DNA of 64,000 bases from Taudactylus pleione (Eukaryota > Chordata > Amphibia > Anura > Myobatrachidae), in the NCBI GenBank assembly GCA_031769625.1, contig JAUIMM010000550.1, forward strand, positions 3,271,001 to 3,335,000, in the 5' to 3' direction. The first letter of the stretch is position 1, and each line of letters opens with the position of its first letter. Under the pieces are notes generated by a model, which was given only the letters and a program-made list of their open reading frames with translations, searched no databases and had not been told where the DNA came from. The position numbers and the translations under genes are program-made. Positions 33,544 through 46,315 of the stretch are shown one piece after another.

Positions 33544-33701
33544 CATTTAGACAACTTGTAAAATGTATAGAGGAGCGATGTGGTCTAACTCTGATGTCAT
33601 GTAAGATATTAGGGTTTGTATTATTTCCCATCGTTATGTTGCTGTGACAGGTAAGGTACAAAGGAATCTCCTGCTGGCAGTCAGGCATATATTCCGCGTC
33701 T
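33544..33701 (-). CDS. CSF2RB: CSF2RB-like exon, D3 second half
   Basis: 158 bases with acceptor ttcattcag before 33701 and donor G|GTGAGT at 33543. It enters in phase 2 and leaves in phase 1. The peptide contains P-D-C-Q-Q-E-I, Y-L-T-C-H-S-N-I-T and H-D-I-R-V-R-P-H-R-S-S. It matches the second half of domain D3 by position and by the I-x-V-x-P pattern. N-I-T is a possible glycosylation site. A longer open frame (33688-33338) runs past the donor and is not the true product. Confidence 0.72.
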
Positions 33702-34032
33702 CTGAATGAAAAAAGAATGAAGATTGTGAAACTGAATTATTGTTTGTGTAGAATATATGTAACAACTAATAGAATAACAACTAACAGTAATAAGAATATC
33801 GGAGGAAATTATTACCCCTTTAAAAGAAGAATTGGGCAACAAATATAACAGCTATATAAAGCAACAATTTGTCATTTGTGAATATTAATAATGTTGCCTG
33901 TTGCGATACAAAATGAAATAGTAATTCCCTAAATCTATATAACCAATCAAGAAAAAGGAGAGCACACAAAAACCTTTAATACAAACGTTTCACATACACT
34001 TAATTAGTATCAACTTATATACATACAGCATA
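33545..34032. other. Exon-flanking intron, no other feature
   Basis: Apart from the D3 exon (33544-33701) only AT-rich intron sequence is seen. Confidence 0.5.
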
Positions 34033-34448
34033 TCAGTGGCATAACCAGGGGGGGTGCATGTGAGGCACTTTGCCCTGGGCGCCATCTGACAGGCCCTGCA
34101 GAGGGGATGCCACCGGCAGTGTGACGTCAGACGCCACTGGGCAGAGTACTCAGTTCAGCGGCGGCTGGTGGAGAATGCGGACGTCACGGTAAGAGCTCCG
34201 GTGGCCCTGGAAGAGGCCAGAAGACACCTGACTCAAGACAGAAGAGCTCAGGTGTCAATGCCGCTGGCCAGAATGGGCGGATGGACAGGTAGGCTACCAT
34301 TAATTCCTCCCTAGACAGCAGGTTGTCGGGCACTAGGCTCGCGGGGTAATTAGATCTGTGGCACTGATAGGGAGGGAAGGGGGGTGCCACTTATTCCCTT
34401 TTCCTGGGTGCCAAACCCCGTAGATACGCCACTGCAGAAGTTTAGAAG
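34033..34448. repeat. MITE with agtggcataaccagggg / gtagatacgccactg ends
   Basis: The ends are inverted (cagtggcataaccagg and ccgtagatacgccactg, imperfect). The motif caggggcgtatctacc at 57908 looks like an end of the same family. Confidence 0.55.
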
Positions 34449-34477
34449 TGGTGCTAGGCATTGTCTGGGTCTATACT

Positions 34478-34573
<96 letters not shown>
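34478..34573. repeat. (GT)n-(AT)n-(AC)n microsatellite
   Basis: A self-complementary run: about 9 GT, 13 AT and 25 AC units. Confidence 0.95.
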
Positions 34574-34575
<2 letters not shown>

Positions 34576-35340
34576 GCTCAAAGTGTGCTGGTATGCAGGC
34601 TGTCAGTCACTGGATGACAACCCTTAAAGCCAGCCGCAGTGTGTGTTTATGAGGCTGGCTCAGTGAATAGGCTGGACTGTCTGGCCATGTGCCGCTGCCC
34701 ACCCAATCCCACACGTGTGCAGGGAGCCATCGCCTGCGGGAAGGTCTCTGCAGCATCAAAGCTTCAGAGTTCAGCATTGTGCCTCAGAAACCCCGTCCGC
34801 TTGTGCAGTGTGCCCATCCGCCTCCTGCATGTGTCGGGTGCCTGTCCCCTGCTAGAAGGTCTCTGCAGCATCCATTACACGCTGCAGACTCTGGCATTGT
34901 GCATTAGCTGCTGCCCGTCAGCCAGTGTCTACCCATCCCCTGCCGGATTCAGTGACAGGAGTCACAGCCAGACAGCCCCTCATACTGGCCTCTGCAGTGA
35001 GGGTGACTGTGCATCTGGCTGAGGGAGCCCTTGAGCATGTTTCGACTGCGATACCAGCTTTCAGTATGTACCCCTTCACCCCTTGTCTACCCCACCTTCT
35101 CTATGTGCCTTATTACACCTGTGCACATCATCACCCTTGTGCACCTCATTACCCCTGTGCACCTCAACACCTGCGTGTACCCCACAACATTTTTCTATCA
35201 GTGCCAATGTGTTTTTTTTCTATGCAAAGTTCAGTTTAGCACGGTACTGACAGTATCACAACTGGAATTTAATTTGGAAAGTACCGGTTAGCGCGCCTAA
35301 ACACTTGACTTAAGGTGCGCTAACCGGCATCTTCCAACTA
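34574..35340. other. No supported feature
   Basis: Contains a cctgtgcacctcattacc-type short repeat at 35105-35180 and short frames without domains. Confidence 0.5.
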
Positions 35341-35531
35341 CGGCCTCATTTATCAATGAGTTTTATCATTCACGGGTGATAAAACTCATTGCGTATGATA
35401 ATGATGCAACAGCCAATTAGCTCCCATCTATCATCTGTTTGAAAAATTACAGTTAGGAGCCTATTGGCTGGAGCACCAGTTATCATATGATAAATGATGC
35501 CATAATTGCCAGACGCAGGGGAAACAATTGA
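35341..35531. repeat. Hairpin MITE, family P3 copy 1
   Basis: It starts ggcctcatttatcaatgag and has gtgataaaactcattgcgtatgat and a cagttaggagcctattggctgg segment. A relative is at 52177-52376. Confidence 0.75.
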
Positions 35532-36540
35532 ATAGCTCCGGGAACTCCACATCATGTTTAATTGAATTGCCTCCAATGTGTGCGTTTATTTTTTCATACA
35601 AAGCTTATGTGTTGTTATTTTTTTTCTTCTTGCATAACCTATGGGGGAAATTCAATTCCTCTGGGTGATGTTTAAAGTAATGGGGGCTCAACAGATCAAT
35701 TCTATTTTTTCGGCCGTCCATTATTTTTGAAGCAACCAGAAGCACTTGGTTTAGCTGCGCATAGCGGTTAATCATGTCTAAACTCATGGTATCAGCAGCC
35801 AAACTGCCGTTTTGGCATCCAAACCAAGGACTTTGGAGGAGGCTACGAGAAGCAATGTGTCACCCGCAGCAATGCATGCCCGAAGGAGAAGCATTTGAAT
35901 TGATCCATTGGGTGCCTATTAGCATAGAGATGGAAGGAGGGAGTGAGAGGTGCAAAGCTTGAGAGATGACAGGAAAGAATGAGAGATGGATGCATGATGC
36001 ATAGATGTCCCCGTCTTGAGTGGCCACACCCCTAATGACACGAAGCCACGCCCCTTATGCCGTGTGGCTATGCCCACCTTTTTGCAGGTGCCTTCAGCAC
36101 GCACACACTGGATCTCCATACCCCCACTTCAAAATCCCCACTTCTACCATTGTATATAATAAGATTCAAGTCTAAAACTCATAGATAGATTAGTTTCTAA
36201 AAGCATCAATTGGAGATTAATCCATTTTGGAATAAGTAATTTTAGCTCTTATAAGAGATATACTCCTTTTTTTTCACTCAGCAATAAAATCTCAACATTC
36301 CCCCTTCTGATATTTGTGTGCAATAGCAGTATATATTTTGGGTGACAGTGCTGAGGGGGTGCCAGTACAGGGGCTTGGGGTCAGGGATGGATCACCACAT
36401 GCCATATCCCGGAGCATATCTCCCTTTCAAGGGGCAGTCACTGGCATTCAGCAGAGTGGTCATGTGACCAGACACTGCAGCAGCTGCACACATGACTCAT
36501 CCCCAGCAGCAGCGTGCACAGGAAGTGCTGATGTCTTAAG
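35532..36540. other. No supported feature
   Basis: Short frames without domains; intron of the receptor gene. Confidence 0.5.
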
Positions 36541-36877
36541 GCGGGTATCCACTAGCCAATTTAACAGAGCGATTGCACAATAACGATATCGTTCAATCGC
36601 TCGTTAATCGGGCACAAATCGGGCAGGAAAATGTTGGAAACAACCAGCGATGCACTCTCCCGCTGGTCATTTCTGACATCGATCATCGCCTGAATATGCT
36701 GGTCAATCTGCCGATACGACAGATTGACCATGTTCAGGGATGAGGGAATGTGCCTACACTGAATGACATATCTTTCAGTGTAGGCACTGCAGGGGAAGAG
36801 GAACGACGGTACGATTACAATGTTGTAATCATACTGTTGTTCCACTATCTGCTAGTGCATATGCACCTTTATGCTGC
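36541..36877. repeat. Palindromic MITE-like element, family P1 copy 2
   Basis: The ends aaggcgggtatccactagc and ctagtgcatatgcacctt are inverted. Internal hairpins include cgatatcgttcaatcgctcg and gtacgattacaatgttgtaatcatac. It is related to 4557-4911. Confidence 0.7.
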
Positions 36878-37126
36878 CTGGCAGAGAGGTCTCCCCCCTG
36901 GCAGATATGACCGCCAAACACACTTGTGGCAGAGTGGCCGATGTTGGGACTGTACATAAAAGTAGACCCTGTACTACAAGAAATAGGTTTTAACCATTCA
37001 AAAACATGCTATAGTCTTGACTATAAATATATACAGAAGAAACTCTTCATTGCTGTTGTATATGGTGATGATGTGGGAATCGTCTTAATGGCCTTTATAG
37101 GGCATAATACCTTTAAAGACACAAAG

Positions 37127-37636
37127 GGGGAGATGTATTAACCGCCGAAGTGGCATCAGCACACGTTATGTGCGCTGATACTGCTTCCCCCCATGTATGA
37201 TTGGGGGGCTGGGCTATGCGCCCTTATCATTATCGAAGCTATCTACAAGATAGTAGCACCCGATAGCCTGGGCTATGTATGACTGGTCAGTTCGCCTGAC
37301 CGTTCTGCCCACTGTAGCTGTCGCTATCAATAGCCCGGTGATGCCCTATCCCCACAGCAGGGACAGCGCTGCACGCGGGATCTCGTGATACTAGCGAGAT
37401 CCCGCACATGCTCAGTGGAGCCGGCCAGTACTAAGACACAGCGCTTCAGCACTAGGCTGATGCACTGTGGTCTCTAGCAGGGATCACCGGAGGGGGGAGT
37501 TATCACTCCCATGTTCCGGCCGATGAGATGTTCATACATGCCATCATTAGTGCTTCCTGCTTTGCCTCGGTAAAGAGGCGAAGCAGGAAGCGTTATAGCG
37601 ACACGTTAAGTGCCGCTATAATACATCTCCCCCAAA
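37127..37636. repeat. Long palindromic element
   Basis: The ends gggggagatgtattaaccgcc and ggcacttaacgtgtcgc.../taatacatctccccc are inverted over about 20 bases. Internal pairs include gcgggatctcg / cgagatcccgc. Confidence 0.7.
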
Positions 37637-37799
37637 GTTAGAAAAGAGTGTTTTGCAAGAGAGTCACACAGCTGGTGGCCCGAGGAATATGCCTTCCAGA
37701 AGGCACAGTTGCACAAGGAAATGGTACCTGAGGTACCCACAGGTAGAGTTGTGTAGATGCACAATTGCACTGAAGGAGGACTCCTTCGTAGAGAACACA

Positions 37800-37940
37800 G
37801 ACAGAGATGGTAAGATGCATTGTAGCTCTGGAAGGAGAAGCTAAGTAGTACACAGGCTGAGGTGGTAATGCGCACTGTTACTCCGGAAGAAGACGCTAAG
37901 TAGTACACAGGCTGAGGTGGTAAGACGCACTGTTGCGCTT
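37800..37940. repeat. ~55-bp tandem repeat, 2.5 units
   Basis: The segment ctaagtagtacacaggctga occurs at 37841 and 37896, with partial units on either side. The surrounding 37640-38220 shows no other feature. Confidence 0.8.
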
Positions 37941-38219
37941 AACGTTGTACAGGAAACTTCCTGGAGTACTGGAGCTGGTTAGCAGGTGATAGGAGCACAG
38001 CATCAGCTGACCGAGACCATGCTACCATTGGTTGGAGATACTGTCCCATGAGAAGGACTGTCATAGTGGCGCCCATGATGGGAACCCCGATCCCCAAGAC
38101 ACAAGGCCGACCATTGAAGTCCGCAAGCGCCTAAGGCAGAATTCTCAGCGCATCACCCGCCACCACACCAGACGTCTGACCGCACGAGAAGTCAGGGGAA
38201 ACCGGTGCGGAGGTAAGAG

Positions 38220-38660
38220 ATGGCCGAACCTAGGCTGAACCCTAACACTGATGCGGTCACCATTCAGAGAATGGTGGATGACTATTTTAGTGATAGCATC
38301 CAAATAGGCATGTCAGACAGTCAGTTTCACTACTGGCAGGAAAAAGTGGCAATTTGGAGTCCCTTACACAAACTGGCTTTGCTGTACTCAAGTTACCCAC
38401 CCTCCAGTGTGTACTTTGAAAGAGTTTTCAGCACAGCTGGGAACCTTGCCAGTGATCAGTGTAGGAGATTACTTCCCCAAAATGTGGAAAAGATGATGTT
38501 CATCAAAATGAATTACAAATTCCACAAGGAAGACCTTTACCAGCAATTAAGTAAAAAAACTACAGAAGCGTCTGTAATAGTGGATTCCAGTGGGGACAAT
38601 TTAATATTGTGTAAAGAAGAGAATGTACACACTGATGGGGATGACGATGATGACATCTGA
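38220..38660 (+). pseudogene. hAT dimerisation-domain fragment with an open 146-codon frame
   Basis: From about 38250 the peptide matches the hAT copies (V-D-D-Y-F-S-D-S-I-Q-I-G-M-S-D-S, S-S-V-Y-F-E-R-V-F-S-T-A-G-N-L-A, N-V-E-K-M-M-F-I-K-M) and then the acidic tail. It is more diverged than copies 1 and 2 are from each other, so it is an older copy or a sister family. The ATG and first ~10 codons come from non-transposon sequence. There is no BED finger and no catalytic core. The 3' untranslated homology runs on to about 38905. It is a relic rather than a demonstrated gene, though the frame is intact. Confidence 0.75.
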
Positions 38661-38905
38661 TCTTACCTATGTTGTAAAGCCAGTTTGTGTATGGGATCAT
38701 TGCCAACAGTGTCCACTGCGCATTGGCAGCTTGTTTTGTGGGGGTTCCAAACAAACCAATCATTTCAGCCACAAGTGGCAGTCCCTGTCGTTGAAGTGAT
38801 TGGTTTGTTAAACTGTGAATGTCCTGTTTCATATATACAACATAAGGGTGGGTGGGAGAGCCTAAGGACAATTCCATCTTGCACCTTTTTTCCTTTCTAT
38901 TATGT
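38661..38905 (+). mobile_element. 3' untranslated remnant of the hAT copy at 38.2 kb
   Basis: It shares gcagcttgttttgtgggggt, accaatcatttcagccac and acataagggtgggtgggag with hAT copies 1 and 2. Confidence 0.8.
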
Positions 38906-40440
38906 GCTATTTGGGGCATTGCTGCCTGAAATTTTTAGTGTTATGGTTTATGAATGCCCAGAAATTGTAATGGCCACAGACAGCATCTCCTGCATGCCCC
39001 TTTCATTTTTTTTTAAAGAAAATTCTGAACCAACTGCTGCTTGTTGTGTCAACCCGGTGGCACAAATCACCCAATAGTGACATTCAGCCAAGGGTTCTCA
39101 GCCCACAAGGCTGCTACATGGCCCAAATGCCTCATCCTGCTTCATGGCCCAAAGGCCACCCGTCGTCACTCCTCACCAGCCCTCAAAGCTTTAACGGCCG
39201 CAACTTGCCAAGAGTTCCAGCCCTCAAGGCATCACCTATTTTCTTGCCTTCTGAGGAAACTGCTACCCTAAACAGTGGAGAAACGCGTTAAGATACAGGG
39301 ACACTCCATCTTAGAGCAGCCGCATAAGACGATTTATTGCCGGAATACCAGGCCTCTTGACCAGAAGCTGGCGAAGTGTACTTTTTCATTCTACTCCCTC
39401 CTGTGAAGTGTGCAATTCCTCTCCACTGTCAGCCTGCACTCTGGAACAGCGGCAGCAGATTAAGCAGAGCTTTACTGCCTTCACGAGCAGCAGTTTATAC
39501 TCTATAGAACAGTGGAGATTGATTAAGCAGAACCCTCACTGCTTCCAACAGTGGCAGTGGTAAGATTGACTTTAAAATCTTTTGTCATTTATGGGCTGCT
39601 AATATGGATTAATTTATGGACACTAAATATAAAGAGAGTGGAGATTTAACACTGCTGGTGAAATTATTTTCTCTGGAGAGAAGGATAAGACTATCCATAT
39701 AAAGGCAACTGAACATCATTTTGTCTAAAAAGCACATTAGTTGACTGCTCCCAAAATTGAGCTTTTATTAGACGGAGTTCATAAATTTCTCAGCACATTT
39801 TATTAACTACTTCTGAGGATATAACTATTGTCTTTTAATGTATACTAATATTTATTGTGCACATTTTTATTTTATTAATTTGTTTATAGATATATGTTTT
39901 GCTTATTAAATATCTTTTTTGATATCTTGACATATTTTTTGCACTCCTTATTTTTGTATAATAATAGTTTTTGCCTGCACCTGGATTACCTGCCACAAAT
40001 TGATGGACTCAAATTATTGTCTTTACTGAAGTCTTTAGATTAATTTGTAACATTTTTTGTCAATCAAATAAAGTTTATATTAGTTGCTTGATACGAGTTT
40101 ATTCTTTTTTAACAAAACTAACCATCGATTTCGACTGGTTTCTACAAGTTAATAATAAAAATATAAACAAACTGTTGCAAGTTGCGATCACGACTTGACA
40201 CTTTCTGACAGTATGCCCAGACAGGATGGGGTTACTCCAGTTCTTCCTGTTGCTAGGCAATCGGCACGCCTCAGGAAGTGATGTGTATTCCACAACTGCA
40301 AACCTGATTGGGACTTCAGCCTATTTATACTCACTGGACTATTGCAGTTGTGCCGACTATAGAGTGTCTGTGAGGTCCCTCGGCCTGGCTGCATAGTCAG
40401 GTTGTTCCTGTTCTCCTGTTGATATGAACACCTATTCGAC
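38906..40440. other. No supported feature
   Basis: AT-rich sequence with short frames; no domain or splice pattern recognised. Confidence 0.5.
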
Positions 40441-40449
40441 TTCCTAGCT

Positions 40450-41180
40450 GCATCAAGCAGCTACTGTGCTGCCATCTGCTCAGCTATCTCCATATGGCTC
40501 CCAAGCCATTGTCAAAAAAAACAAACTGTACTCTCACGGCTTCAGCCGCACCAACGGTTGTTGCCACACCATCGGCACCATTGCTGCACCATCGCCGCAC
40601 CATCGGCTCCCAAGCCATTGTCAAAAAAACAAACTGCACTCTCACGGCTATAGCCGCACCAACGGCTATTGCCACACCATCGGCAACATTGCCACACCAT
40701 CGGCACAACTGCCGCACCATCGGCTCCCAAGCCATTGACCAAAAAAACAAACTACTCACGGCCATAGCCACACCAATGGCTATTGCCGCACGATCTGCAC
40801 CATTGCCGCACCATCTGCTTTCTTGCAGCACCATCGGCTCCCAAGCCATTGTCCTAAAAACCAAACTGTACTCTCATGACTATAGCTGCACCAACGGCTA
40901 TTGCCGCACCATCGGCATCATTGCTGCACCATCGGCACCACTGCTGCACCATCAGCACAACTGCCGCTCCATCGGCTCCCAATCCATTATCAAAAAAACA
41001 AACTGTACTCTCATGGCTAGAGCCGCACCATCGGCACCATTGCCGCACCATCAGCACAATTGATGCACCATCGGCTTTCTTGCCACACCATCGGCTCCCA
41101 AGCCATCGTAAATCTAAACAGTACTCTAACGGCTATTGCTGCACCATCGGCACTATAGCCGCACCATCGATATCCTTATC
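40450..41180. repeat. Minisatellite with ~120-140-bp units built from gccgcaccatcggc words
   Basis: Each unit has ggctcccaagccattgtc, then an A-rich word, caaactgtactctcac and two to four copies of gccgcaccatcggca. Units start near 40496, 40606, 40719, 40836, 40972 and 41093. Frames across it (up to 189 codons) are repeat artefacts. Confidence 0.9.
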
Positions 41181-41184
41181 ACCA

Positions 41185-42725
41185 TCAACTGTGTCAGTCC
41201 TAACTGTACATTTTTTACCTATTGAAATCCCTTGTATCTCCATGTGAGCCACTACTACCTCGAGCATAAGTCCAGGCGGCCGTCTAAGTACCAGTGAATG
41301 TATCCTAGTTCTAAGGGAACAATGGGCAGTTGTTATTGGTGGAAGATCTCGCTAGATGGGTTCTTGTGGTCTCACATGGAGTAGGCATCGGAATTCATAA
41401 CACAAACAGAGCAATAGAAGATACTGGAGAACATTTATGAAAAGTGTGGCCACAAAAACAAAAGCGACCAATCAGATTCTCGCTAATTTTCTAGTTTCTG
41501 ATATTAAAAAAAAGAGATAGTTGTATGGAGCACCAATCACATTTATATGAACTCATAAAATATACCTTTTATTAATTCTTAAATAAAAACTTATTCCAAA
41601 AAATGTGGTGAATTATTTTTATTGCTGTTTTAAATCTTATATATAAAAGACCTGTAATGAGGTTGTGTATGCAATACCCCAGAGATTGAAAATGATATGT
41701 TGCAGTAATTTCATGTATCATAACATTACTATCTACTGTGCGCAGATACTCACAGATATTTTCTGTGGCTGAAGCCATCCTTACTTTATTTAGTATCTGG
41801 TTACAGTGTGTAATTAGTTAATTACATAAAATATTAATATGATAAATCTCTGTATTGAACTGGTTGACTAACGTGCACTTTATTTCCTATACCGTGGAAT
41901 AAAATGTATATTGTGTATCATATACATTATCTGTGTCTATTATCTTACTTCCGGATACAAATGTGATCTCTTATCACTAAAGTAGATTGTATTTTTGATT
42001 CAATTTCTCACTCATGGAATGATTCAGTTGCTCACTAGCGGAGAATCTATTGCAAATATGACTAATAGTCAATGAAAAAATGTATGTGGTTACAATTATT
42101 TATGTGTTTATTTATTAACAGTGTAATGTTTAATGTTAACCACTGATTTGTCACATTGAAAACTGTTAGTATCTCCCATCAGGAGATTTGTATGGGCACA
42201 AATGAATTTATTTTCTCTGTGGATATGTTAGGATTCAATTTGTATATTGTACTTTACAAGTCCTCAGAATAATCCTGGATAATGATCATGCATTTGCATT
42301 GATAATTATTTATAGTACCACCGGTCATTCCATTGTGACTGGATAACTCCGCATAAATCCTAATTTATGTTTGCTGCAGCATGTGTTCAGCCTAATTATG
42401 CATTAGACAAATAGCGCTGATATATATGGGTCACAGATATCGAATCAGCATATATTTTATTCATGGAATTGCTTTCACCGTCTGCGCTGTTTGACAACAA
42501 CTGCTGCTTGGAATGACACTGCACCAGCCCGTCTATGCTTCAGTGTATGCTCAAACTGATATATGTTGTAATTGATAGAACTGATGAATAATAATACCAG
42601 ATGGCACAAATGCATTTATCAGCACTTTCACAGACACATTATTCCGATGGATTATTAACCAGCAATTGCTATTACTAATTGGTACAGCATGCATTCAGCC
42701 TAAGTGTGCAGCATGCTTTCAGCCT
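41185..42725. other. No supported feature
   Basis: AT-rich intron. Near-duplicate segments containing catatattttattcat (42451 and 43197) suggest a local duplication around the element at 42726-43134. Confidence 0.45.
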
Positions 42726-43134
42726 AATACCCCTATTACACCAGAGCTAAAACCCGGGTTATAGCAGGGTTAGCCCGGGCAGCTCCTTGGTGGTAAAGGG
42801 GTGAGGGTTAGATCGCCGGGTCGAGTGACCCGGCAATCCAACCCAGGTAAATAGCAGGGTTTAACACGGGAGTAACCCGTGAAACCCTGCCTTTGTGTAC
42901 GGCGCACTCCGGGTCTTTAGGACCTGCAGTGCGCCACAAGCCGGCCGATTGGTCATCTCCAAGCGTCCACTTTCACGCCGAAAAAGCCAGGTCTATGCAG
43001 ACCCGACTGCGGTGTGAGCGGCGCCGACTCGGGAATATCCCGAGTCAGCGCTGGCTAAATTCCGGGTCTGATCCGGATAGGAACCCAGTTCCAACTCCGG
43101 GTCAGACCCGGAATTTTGGTGGAAAAGGGGTATT
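42726..43134. repeat. Palindromic GC-rich MITE, family P4 copy 1
   Basis: The ends taatacccctattacacc and ggtggaaaaggggtatta are inverted. Internal hairpins include cgggtcgagtgacccg and gactcgggaatatcccgagtc. A relative lies at 57466-57830. Confidence 0.75.
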
Positions 43135-43579
43135 ATTGTGCAGTAGATAAATAGAGCTAGTAAATACAAGCAAAGGAGAAAAGGAGATTAAATCAGCATA
43201 TATTTTATTCATAGAAATGCTTTCACCGTCTATGCTGTTTAACCTCAGCCGCTGTTTGTAATAATATTATGTCAGCCCATCTAAGCTACAGCAGAATATC
43301 GGCCTGATATGTGAGGTAGTTTAACAGAGCAGTTTGTAACATAATATGGAATCTCTCATAGGCACACTCCTCAGTCTTGTCTAAGTCTCGGCATACATTC
43401 AGCCAGATAAATGCGATGATAGACAAGATTTTCTAGCTTACAATGAAATCACACTTCAGTGTAGAATGCCACCTTTTCATTTGCCCCTATTTTATTACAT
43501 GTCTTACAGTTGCTTCATTTTTAAAAAAATTCTTATATCTATTTACTGATTACATAACCTAATCCAATAATTAACATTG

Positions 43580-44000
43580 GTATTAGAGGACGCACTGGCA
43601 TCACAAAGGGTGTGCAGGGGGTTTTGGGCCGCACCCGTGTGTCACCAGCTAAGTGGTGACACCAAAGTGCTGACTCCTCCTCAGTGACAGGCTCGGGTGC
43701 TGTACTATAGCATTAGATGCAGCACTCGGCTCCTGGCACAGTGAGGGAGCCAGCACTGCAAACAGTGTGGTCCGCACCTACGGGACCCTCTCAGTGACTA
43801 AAACGGGGGTTTGGCCGGTGAAACCACACCCCTACCCGTGAGGCCACTCCCCCTGTCATCAAGGCCACACACCCTTTTCCTGGCTATGCCGTGCACACTA
43901 CAACTCTCCCCGCACCGGATGTCCAAGCTGGGAGGGATGCCACTGAGTGGACATTGCCGTGAAGCAAAGTAAAGATTATTCCAACTGTGGAATTCCATTG
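43580..44000. repeat. Degraded dispersed repeat
   Basis: It contains ctggcatcacaaagggtgtg and cccctacccgtgaggccac words that resemble 21890-21990 (ggcatcacaaggggggtgtgg, catgcccccttcccc). Boundaries are uncertain. Confidence 0.4.
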
Positions 44001-44222
44001 AGACATACGCACGCTCTGCTACTACGGCTCCATAGACAGACTAGAGACCGACATATTATTTTTCAAGCATCTGAAAACATATTTGCCAATTATTGATTAG
44101 TGTTGTCGTTAGTCGCTGAGATCAAATGCAATCGCTGACCATAGGAAAGGCAGCTAAATTATCAGCAGTTAGTTCACAGCAGTTAGATCACATTTCCATT
44201 ACTCCTGCTTTTTTACACTTAC

Positions 44223-44352
44223 ATTCCAAACTCATTCTTGTAGTGCAGACTGAAATCAACAGAGTCAGCTACCTCCAGCCTCACCTCCCAGGAACATGTT
44301 ATCTGACCATGAGCAACTTTATAGCGAAGGTTTTGTGGTTTGGCTTCATCTC
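44223..44352 (-). CDS. CSF2RB: CSF2RB-like exon, D3 first half
   Basis: 130 bases with acceptor atttctag and donor AT|GTAAGT at 44222. It enters in phase 1 and leaves in phase 2. The peptide begins (G)-D-E-A-K-P-Q-N-L and has Q-I-T-C-S-W-E-V-R-L-E-V-A-D-S-V. This is the best family match in the window. The first of the two cysteines usual at the start of this domain appears as Tyr (R-Y-K), a one-base difference. Confidence 0.85.
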
Positions 44353-45054
44353 CTAGAAATTGTAGACAGGGAGAAGAAAAAATATCTGCAGAGAAATGAT
44401 CACAAGGTAAATGGTAACATCTACTTTAGGAGTAATTGAATCCTTTATGGTGAGGTTCTAAGCACTAATTTTCAGGGTGTGGCTCCTTAGTCAAGAACAG
44501 CATCTGTACATTTCTAAATAAGTTTTAATTCTGCCAAATGTTTTAATTCTGCGCATACATCGGAGACGCACTGTGCATGCAGTGCGATGGTTAATGCCTG
44601 GGGAGGCAGATTGAAATTGCATGGAGATCCATGCAATTCTGATGGGCATTTCTGTGCGGTAAAGAGGGGGGCTATTGGTGGCAGGTGTGTCGGGGATATG
44701 TCGGTGTCAGGGACTGCATCGAAAGACACAGTTCCACTTGCACCTGCGGCGATGTATCTAAGCATGTCGACAAGCTGCATGTCATCATTTTGACCATGTT
44801 GACATTCGTTTGCGTGTCAACATGAGAACTGGTGACCTAACATACCACACCCATTGCAGAAACTCTTAGCAGTGAAAACTTTAGTTGCAGTTCCTACCCA
44901 TTTTGGTAGCTATATTAATTAGGGAAACAAAAACTACATCCCCCAAAAGGTAGAAGCTACTCTATATCTCCAGGATCACTGTTTTGTAGGAAAAGGTCAT
45001 GTAGGGCCCCTAACCATAACTCACTGGTCCTGCACTCACAAAAATGAGATGCCA

Positions 45055-45560
45055 CCCATGTGTAGGGGGTCTAGTGGCATATAGGGGAAGTCTATTGGCA
45101 CTTGTGGGGGTTCTGGTGGCGCATGAAGGTGGTCTGGTGGCACATGGAGAAGGTCTGGAGGCATGAGGAGGAAGTTTAATGGTATGTGAACGGAGTCTGG
45201 TGGCAAATGAAAGGCATCTGGTGTCACATGGTGGGGGGGTCTGGTGACATGTGTAGGGGGCCTAATAGCATGTGTTGTGGAGGGGTAAAATTGCAGGTTT
45301 GTGGAGTCTGATGACATACAGAAGAGGTCTGGTGGCAAGTGGGGAAGGTCAGGTGGCATCTGGAGGGAATCTGATTACATGTAAAGGGGGTCTTGTGGCA
45401 CTTGAAGCTGATCTGATGGAACATGGTGGGGAGACTGTGGCACATGGAGGGCAGATTGTGGCATGGTTGGATCTGAAGACATCTAAGGGCATGTGGAGAT
45501 GTCTAGGTATGTAAAGGGGTCTAATGGGCATGTGGATAGATATGAGGGCTATGAAAGGGG
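45055..45560. repeat. ~28-30-bp minisatellite (gggtctggtggcacatgg type)
   Basis: About 17 degenerate units of tctggtggcacatggag with variable purine spacers. Confidence 0.85.
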
Positions 45561-45641
45561 CATGTGGGGTAGTTTGAGAGGCATGATAGTCATTTTCAAC
45601 ATCCCCCCCCCCAGCAGGGTGAACAAACTGTAGTATCTTGT

Positions 45642-45646
45642 CATAT

Positions 45647-45701
<55 letters not shown>
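45642..45701. repeat. (TA)n microsatellite
   Basis: About 60 bases of almost pure TA. Confidence 0.95.
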
Positions 45702-45705
<4 letters not shown>

Positions 45706-46315
45706 TATGTGCATTGTCAAGTAATATTAAGATGAGGTAGTGTATCTTTAGGAATCCTGCAGCATAGAAGGACATGTGATCAGAAAGAGGAGATAGGGGA
45801 AAGGAACGAGAAGAAGAACAGCAATGAGGAGGTGATGACTTTATATACCTGTAATAATGCAAGTATTACTTATAATAAATAAACTACATAAACAGCATAC
45901 TTGATTCATTGCTATACGGAAAGTAACATCAGAATATGACACAAACATGTAGAGATTATTGAAGACTATTTGGACACTATGTGCTGATTATTTTTTGTGA
46001 ACAAATTGATATGTGGAGCAGTCTGATTGCATTTGTGTGTCTGTGGGGCATGTAATGGGCAGGTGAGGATGTTTACCCTTTCTTATACCCGTTAAGAACA
46101 AACATGTTGTGGTAAGTGTGTATGTGGGGCGCTGAAGTTAGTCTTTGCCCAGAGTGAAAGAAAGCCTAGCTTTGTTCCCAAGGCCTCTGAATTTACTTAA
46201 AATTGGTAAAAGGTGCAAACTTAAATGTAAACAAAATAAAGTCCAGCATATTAGCTTCACTCAAACCAAGTTTCACAGATACAAGTTCTGCTATTCTTTA
46301 GGTGGGTAAAGGTCT

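Noticed and set aside
33338..33688. 116-codon minus-strand frame as a single-exon gene
   Set aside because: Only its first part (33701-33544) is exon. A donor at 33543 and an AT-rich intron follow.
40494..41063. 189-codon Ala/Pro/His-rich open frame and its minus-strand partners
   Set aside because: By-products of the minisatellite at 40450-41180.
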